Below are positions 60,140 to 64,000 of a stretch of DNA of 64,000 nt, piece after piece (position 1 is the first letter of the stretch; every line of letters starts with the position of its first letter). The notes below the pieces were generated by a model that had not been told where the DNA came from, ran no database searches, and worked only from the letters and a program-made list of their open reading frames with translations. Source of the stretch: Hymenolepis diminuta (taxonomy: Eukaryota; Platyhelminthes; Cestoda; Cyclophyllidea; Hymenolepididae); NCBI GenBank assembly GCA_900708905.1, contig CAADRB010000014.1:1862454-1926453 (forward strand), in the 5' to 3' direction. The position numbers were made by a program, and so were the translations under genes.

Positions 60140-62652
60140 ATGTCTGAGAGGTATTGGTTGGCAGATAGTGAGAAAGTCAGAGCATTTGAAAGCATTTATA
60201 AGCTGAAAAAAGAGATAGGTCGGCGATGGTATCAACCAGTGTATGGAAGATAATTTTATTTAATTGAAGTTATTTGACATAATTGTAATATTATTCAAAA
60301 ATATATTTAAAGCATTAAATTAGTATCCTTTTATATTGAAAATATGCCAAATCTTACTAACTTAAAAATTATAACAACGATGCCTTAAATTTTCAGTGGG
60401 TCTGCATCTTTCACATTCCACTGCAAAGATGTGACAAACCACGGTTGGGTTATGAAATCAGTTCAAAAAAAGGTTTGGTAATATGGTTGCGTAGTATTGG
60501 TTTAAGAGAAAAGATAAATTAAAAATAGTCAAACTTGGACATTTGCTATGTTTGGATCATAAGAATATCATTCGTCTCAGAGAAGCTTTTGAAACCGAAA
60601 CTTATATTTACCTGGTATCTGAATTTGTTCAAGGAAAGCAGTTGTTTGAATAGTAAGTTAAGTTAATTACCAAGGCACAAATATCCTATCACCATTTCCA
60701 ATCTTTTTGATAACTGTACATTGCTTATACTTATGAATATTTAAAATCATAAAATTCAGATGAAGAAAAAATGATACGCCCACATATTTAGTTTTGCAGG
60801 TCTGAGCGAATTATCAGAAATTCTGATGTCAAAGGCCATAAAACAAATTAATAATGGTCTTTTGTATCTTCATAATTTGAAAATTGCCCATAGAAATTTA
60901 AAGGTGAGTCAGTTATGATTTTCTAAATTTTCACTTCCATGTTACCCTATCTTTTCAGTCAAATAATGTAATAGTAAGCCAGGATGGTGATGAAATTCTA
61001 GTGAAAATATGTAAGTTTAAGGTTCTACTTAAATCCTTTGAGTATTATGTGATTGTACATTTTTATTTTTCCTGTAGCTGATTCGGCCTACTCAACAGTA
61101 GTTGGAATTGATATGGAATTGGAATTAGTTAATGGAAATATCACTTATACAGCACCTGAAATTTTTCTAACTCACAAGCACGGAAACTCTGTTGACATGT
61201 GGGCACTTGGAGTTATGTTGTTTATCTTGTAAGTAGTTTTTAAATTGAGAATAATCCATTAACCACCCATATAATGATAGTCGACCATATTGCCGTCCAA
61301 AGCTATTCAGAAAGCTCCTTTTTTACTTTTCATAATTATGGATAGATTATTAAAGTTATACAACTATTCATTATTCCAACAAGATATTAATAGGGGAAAG
61401 ACTAAGGTCATTAATTTATGGGAGATGGAACCAAGAGCTAACAGCTAACAACAGTCAACAACCATGGTTCCCAAATTAGAATGCCAAATTTGGTGTGAGG
61501 ACAAAAAGGTATTGAATAACTACAATGATAATTCGAGATAGAATGAGGGAGAGGAGAGATAAGGGATGAAGTTAAAACAGATAGTATATGTTTAAAACTA
61601 AGAAAGGTTAGATACTTCGGTTAGACAGATACCACTAGCCGATAATGAATGCGTGTTGAGGCATATGAGTTTGGGTATACTTTATATAAATGAAATGGTT
61701 CGACAATAAGCAGGATTGATAATTATTATTGGCATGACGGTTGAGACAGCTATGAATTTGAGTTACAGAGTTCCAAATGTAAAAACACAGAAGATTTTTA
61801 TTCATTATGAACTGTCCCTGAGTCTGTCAAAAATGTGGTGTAAGAAGAAAGTGAGCAAAACGTTTAATCGAAAAAGTGGGAGTTGAGACTTAAACGGACA
61901 CTTAGCATCATAATGTATATGTCAAAACAACCCTGAGATAGAAGACTGCTGAATCAATCAAAAGACTAACGAAATTAATAATTTGTTATCAATGAGTGGG
62001 CCACATGTATAATTATAAAATACCAAATGCCCAATTCTAGCTCGAGACAATGCTTACTTTTTGACTTCTAATTCAAATATCAGTAGCTCCAAACCGAAAA
62101 TTTAGAGCTGTTGAAAATCAATTCAGGGGATCCACAATTATTTTATTGCACTTTATGGGATGGTAAATTAAGGTGGGACAGAATGTATGGATCCAGGTTG
62201 TGGGATTTTAGAAGAGTTCTCAAAACAAGATAACAGAAACGGTTTTATGAGAAGAATTTAAAAATTTTTAACGGCAGGTTCCAGGATTTAGGAAAAAATC
62301 AATTTGAATTTGTATTGGCAGAGTGTCAGGAAAGGAGCCATTTGCGAGAAGCAGCGAACAGGACTCCTTTCGAGCCATCCTGAAGGGTGATTTCAACTAT
62401 GAAGGACTAGAGTGGGAGGGGATTAGTATGCTTTGCAAAGATCTGATTCGACGTTTACTCGTTGTCGATACAGTTCTACGAATGACAGCAATTCAAACTG
62501 CAAAACACGAATGGATTATCGGTGAGGAGACGCCGAAGCACATTTTGCCGGAAATTCCCTATCGATTGGAGTACTTCAATAAACAATACAATCAGAGGGC
62601 AAGTCAAATCACTGAATGGGAAATATTTATTAATAGATTAAAATTAGTTTAA
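60140..62652 (+). CDS. CAMK / phosphorylase-kinase-gamma-like pseudokinase
   Basis: Seven exons with continuous phase: 60140-60228, 60397-60472, 60507-60652, 60792-60903, 60959-61010, 61078-61228 and 62322-62652. Together they encode 318 residues, essentially one kinase domain. The start MSERYWLADSEKVRAFES precedes the EIGR glycine-loop strand. WVMK (Lys50) keeps the VAIK lysine. At the alpha-C glutamate position I read Lys64. DHKNIIRLREAFET and YLVSEFVQGKQLFEYF follow. The catalytic loop reads HRNLK (137-141) instead of HRD-LK, while the metal-binding Asn144 is kept. DFG reads DSA (160-162). TAPE and SVDMWALGVMLFIL are normal, and the C-lobe EWEGISMLCKDLIRRLLVVD resembles phosphorylase kinase gamma. 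Loss of the catalytic base and of the DFG Phe-Gly suggests a pseudokinase, but the intact frame argues that it is expressed. Intron 2 is only 34 nt with a weak GTTTGG donor, the least certain border. Confidence 0.8.
61229..62321 (+). other. Kinase-like gene intron 6 (1.1 kb)
   Basis: This intron is much longer than the other five (34-168 nt) and its plus strand is A/G-rich rather than T-rich. An antisense insertion is possible. No coding content was recognised. Confidence 0.55.
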
Positions 62653-64000
62653 GTGTTTGTTCGGTGTTCCGGAATGGACGAGCTCATTAGTTTAATTTTA
62701 TTGATTAAAATACAGGCCTTAGAATTAATAATTTGATTAATGACTTTGCATCATTTCAATATTTCAAATAGCGGTTTCATTTATTTATATTCACGCATTA
62801 CCGCATAGTGTAATTTTCCTTCACAGAAATTTAGGAAAAAGATAGGCTTTTCATCGACTAAGTGGGCAAATTTTGTAATATTTTCGCCATCTTAAATGTC
62901 AATAATGGGATATTAAGTATGAGGTATTTAAGATATTCTGCCTTAGTCTAGAAAATTTACAGTATTATTAATTATTGTGTAGTTTAGCAATTCAAGCTTA
63001 CGTAAATTTCTTGAAGATGAGGGCTTTAAACCTTTCTCTGTCACTAAATTTAACAGTAGCAAATATTCTCTGATTTCCTCTTTCATTGGTCTACTATAGC
63101 TATGCATAATCTAATTTTCTTTATAGCAAAAGCTTCTTGAATCAGTAGCGATTCGGTTTGCCTAAGTCAGTTCCGTCTATTTCAATCTGTTCAAATGAAA
63201 GGTTTTTTGAAATAAGACGGTCATCCATGGTAATTACAGAAAGCAATTTAGTACATTTTACATTTAAAACAACGAGGCTAAAAATGTATAGATATTGCTT
63301 AGATAGGATGAGTTTTAACAATGCAAAGATTAGGAAGTATTGAATTCATCAAGGAGTTTCGTGCAAAATAACCGCAATTACTGTCGTTCTCGTAGCAACC
63401 CTAAATGGAACAATATGCAAGACTGATAAATTAATAGTAACCTTAAAGATTACGCAATTGTCTTTCACTTGTTACATTATGCAAATATGTTTAATCATCG
63501 AAATAAGAAGTCAGTTTAAAAATTAATTCAATAATTTAATAATTCAATAAGTAAATACGTAACAGTCGAATCGGAACAGACCGTCTTTACATTATGTAAT
63601 CATGAAAATTATGGAGTAGCAATGGATGGCTCCTCTTGCAATATAAGCTGTGATTACTGCTTCGTTAAAAAACCATGCGATAAAATTATTCCATAAAAGT
63701 GTTTTGTTAGCTTTTTAATGCTTTACATAAATTATTATAGATACTATTTCGAAGTTATGAGTTTTATTGCTTTAATCATTACGGTTATAAAAAGGAGATA
63801 GAGTAATAATTGAAGATATCTTTTGATAAACTAAAATTTAACGGAGAATTATTTTATCCTGCGCCATCAGTGAAGATAAAATAGACAAGTGTTAAAGTAA
63901 GAAATATTTACAAGACCAATCGCGAGAATTGAGCATTTTAAACTTTTATGACGCCCATGCGGATTTAGACTTAAAAAGTTAAATATTTCGTATTATACGT
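62653..64000. other. 3' flank of kinase-like gene
   Basis: An ATTAAA at 62704 may be its poly(A) signal. The rest of the window is AT-rich with no recognisable feature. Confidence 0.5.
62704..62709 (+). terminator. Possible poly(A) signal of kinase-like gene
   Basis: ATTAAA, the commonest variant signal, lies 52 bp after the stop codon. No AATAAA was seen closer. Confidence 0.4.

Overview
This is a eukaryotic nuclear window, AT-rich, with spliced genes and large non-coding tracts. Several spliceable genes use very small introns (33-38 nt in the GRK gene, 34 nt in the kinase-like gene, 35 nt in MRPL44) next to introns of about 1-7 kb. From general knowledge, mixed tiny and large introns are typical of parasitic flatworms, and tapeworms have intron-size peaks near 36 and 73 bp. 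A flatworm, most likely a cestode, is therefore my best inference; no species is claimed.

Layout. 1-2.5 kb holds a decayed Tc1/mariner-like transposase copy on the minus strand. 6.86-7.77 kb (minus) holds the first seven exons of a GRK2/beta-adrenergic-receptor-kinase gene, whose remaining exons lie beyond a very long intron or outside the window. Divergent from it is a single-exon TSR2 (pre-rRNA processing) gene at 8.3-8.8 kb. Convergent with that is the five-exon mitochondrial ribosomal protein gene MRPL44 at 8.9-11.0 kb (minus). 11-33.8 kb is mostly non-coding. It contains a small gag-like retrotransposon remnant between two direct repeats (17.4-18.25 kb), several diverged local duplications (19.6-20.4 and 24.3-25.3 kb), and degenerate copies of a short tRNA-like repeat family. 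It also contains a CpG-rich possible first exon at 14.1 kb and a GC-rich promoter-like island at 30.3-30.8 kb.

33.8-41.1 kb is the main gene block. A TATA/CCAAT promoter leads into a two-exon HTH-psq (Pipsqueak-type) transcription factor. It is followed only about 125 bp downstream, on the same strand, by the four-exon aspartyl aminopeptidase DNPEP (M18 family), whose catalytic motifs are complete. The splice phases would also allow the two to be joined in frame, so a dicistronic unit, a read-through fusion or two separate genes are all possible.

42.2-60 kb is largely non-coding. It has a textbook CCAAT-TATA promoter without a recognised gene (42.25-42.38 kb) and a CpG-rich island at 45.6-45.8 kb with a duplicated homeodomain-site plus E-box pair. 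It also has a 17-bp-arm hairpin (46.57-46.62 kb) and another GC-rich island at 52.7-53.0 kb. At 60.14-62.65 kb (plus) a seven-exon gene with fully consistent phases encodes a 318-residue CAMK/phosphorylase-kinase-gamma-like protein in which HRD is HRN, DFG is DSA and the alpha-C glutamate appears to be lysine: a probable pseudokinase.

The genes are unrelated in function (receptor signalling, cytosolic and mitochondrial ribosome biogenesis, transcription, peptide turnover). All exon borders were worked out by hand from splice consensus, phase continuity and remembered family alignments; no alignment or database search was run.
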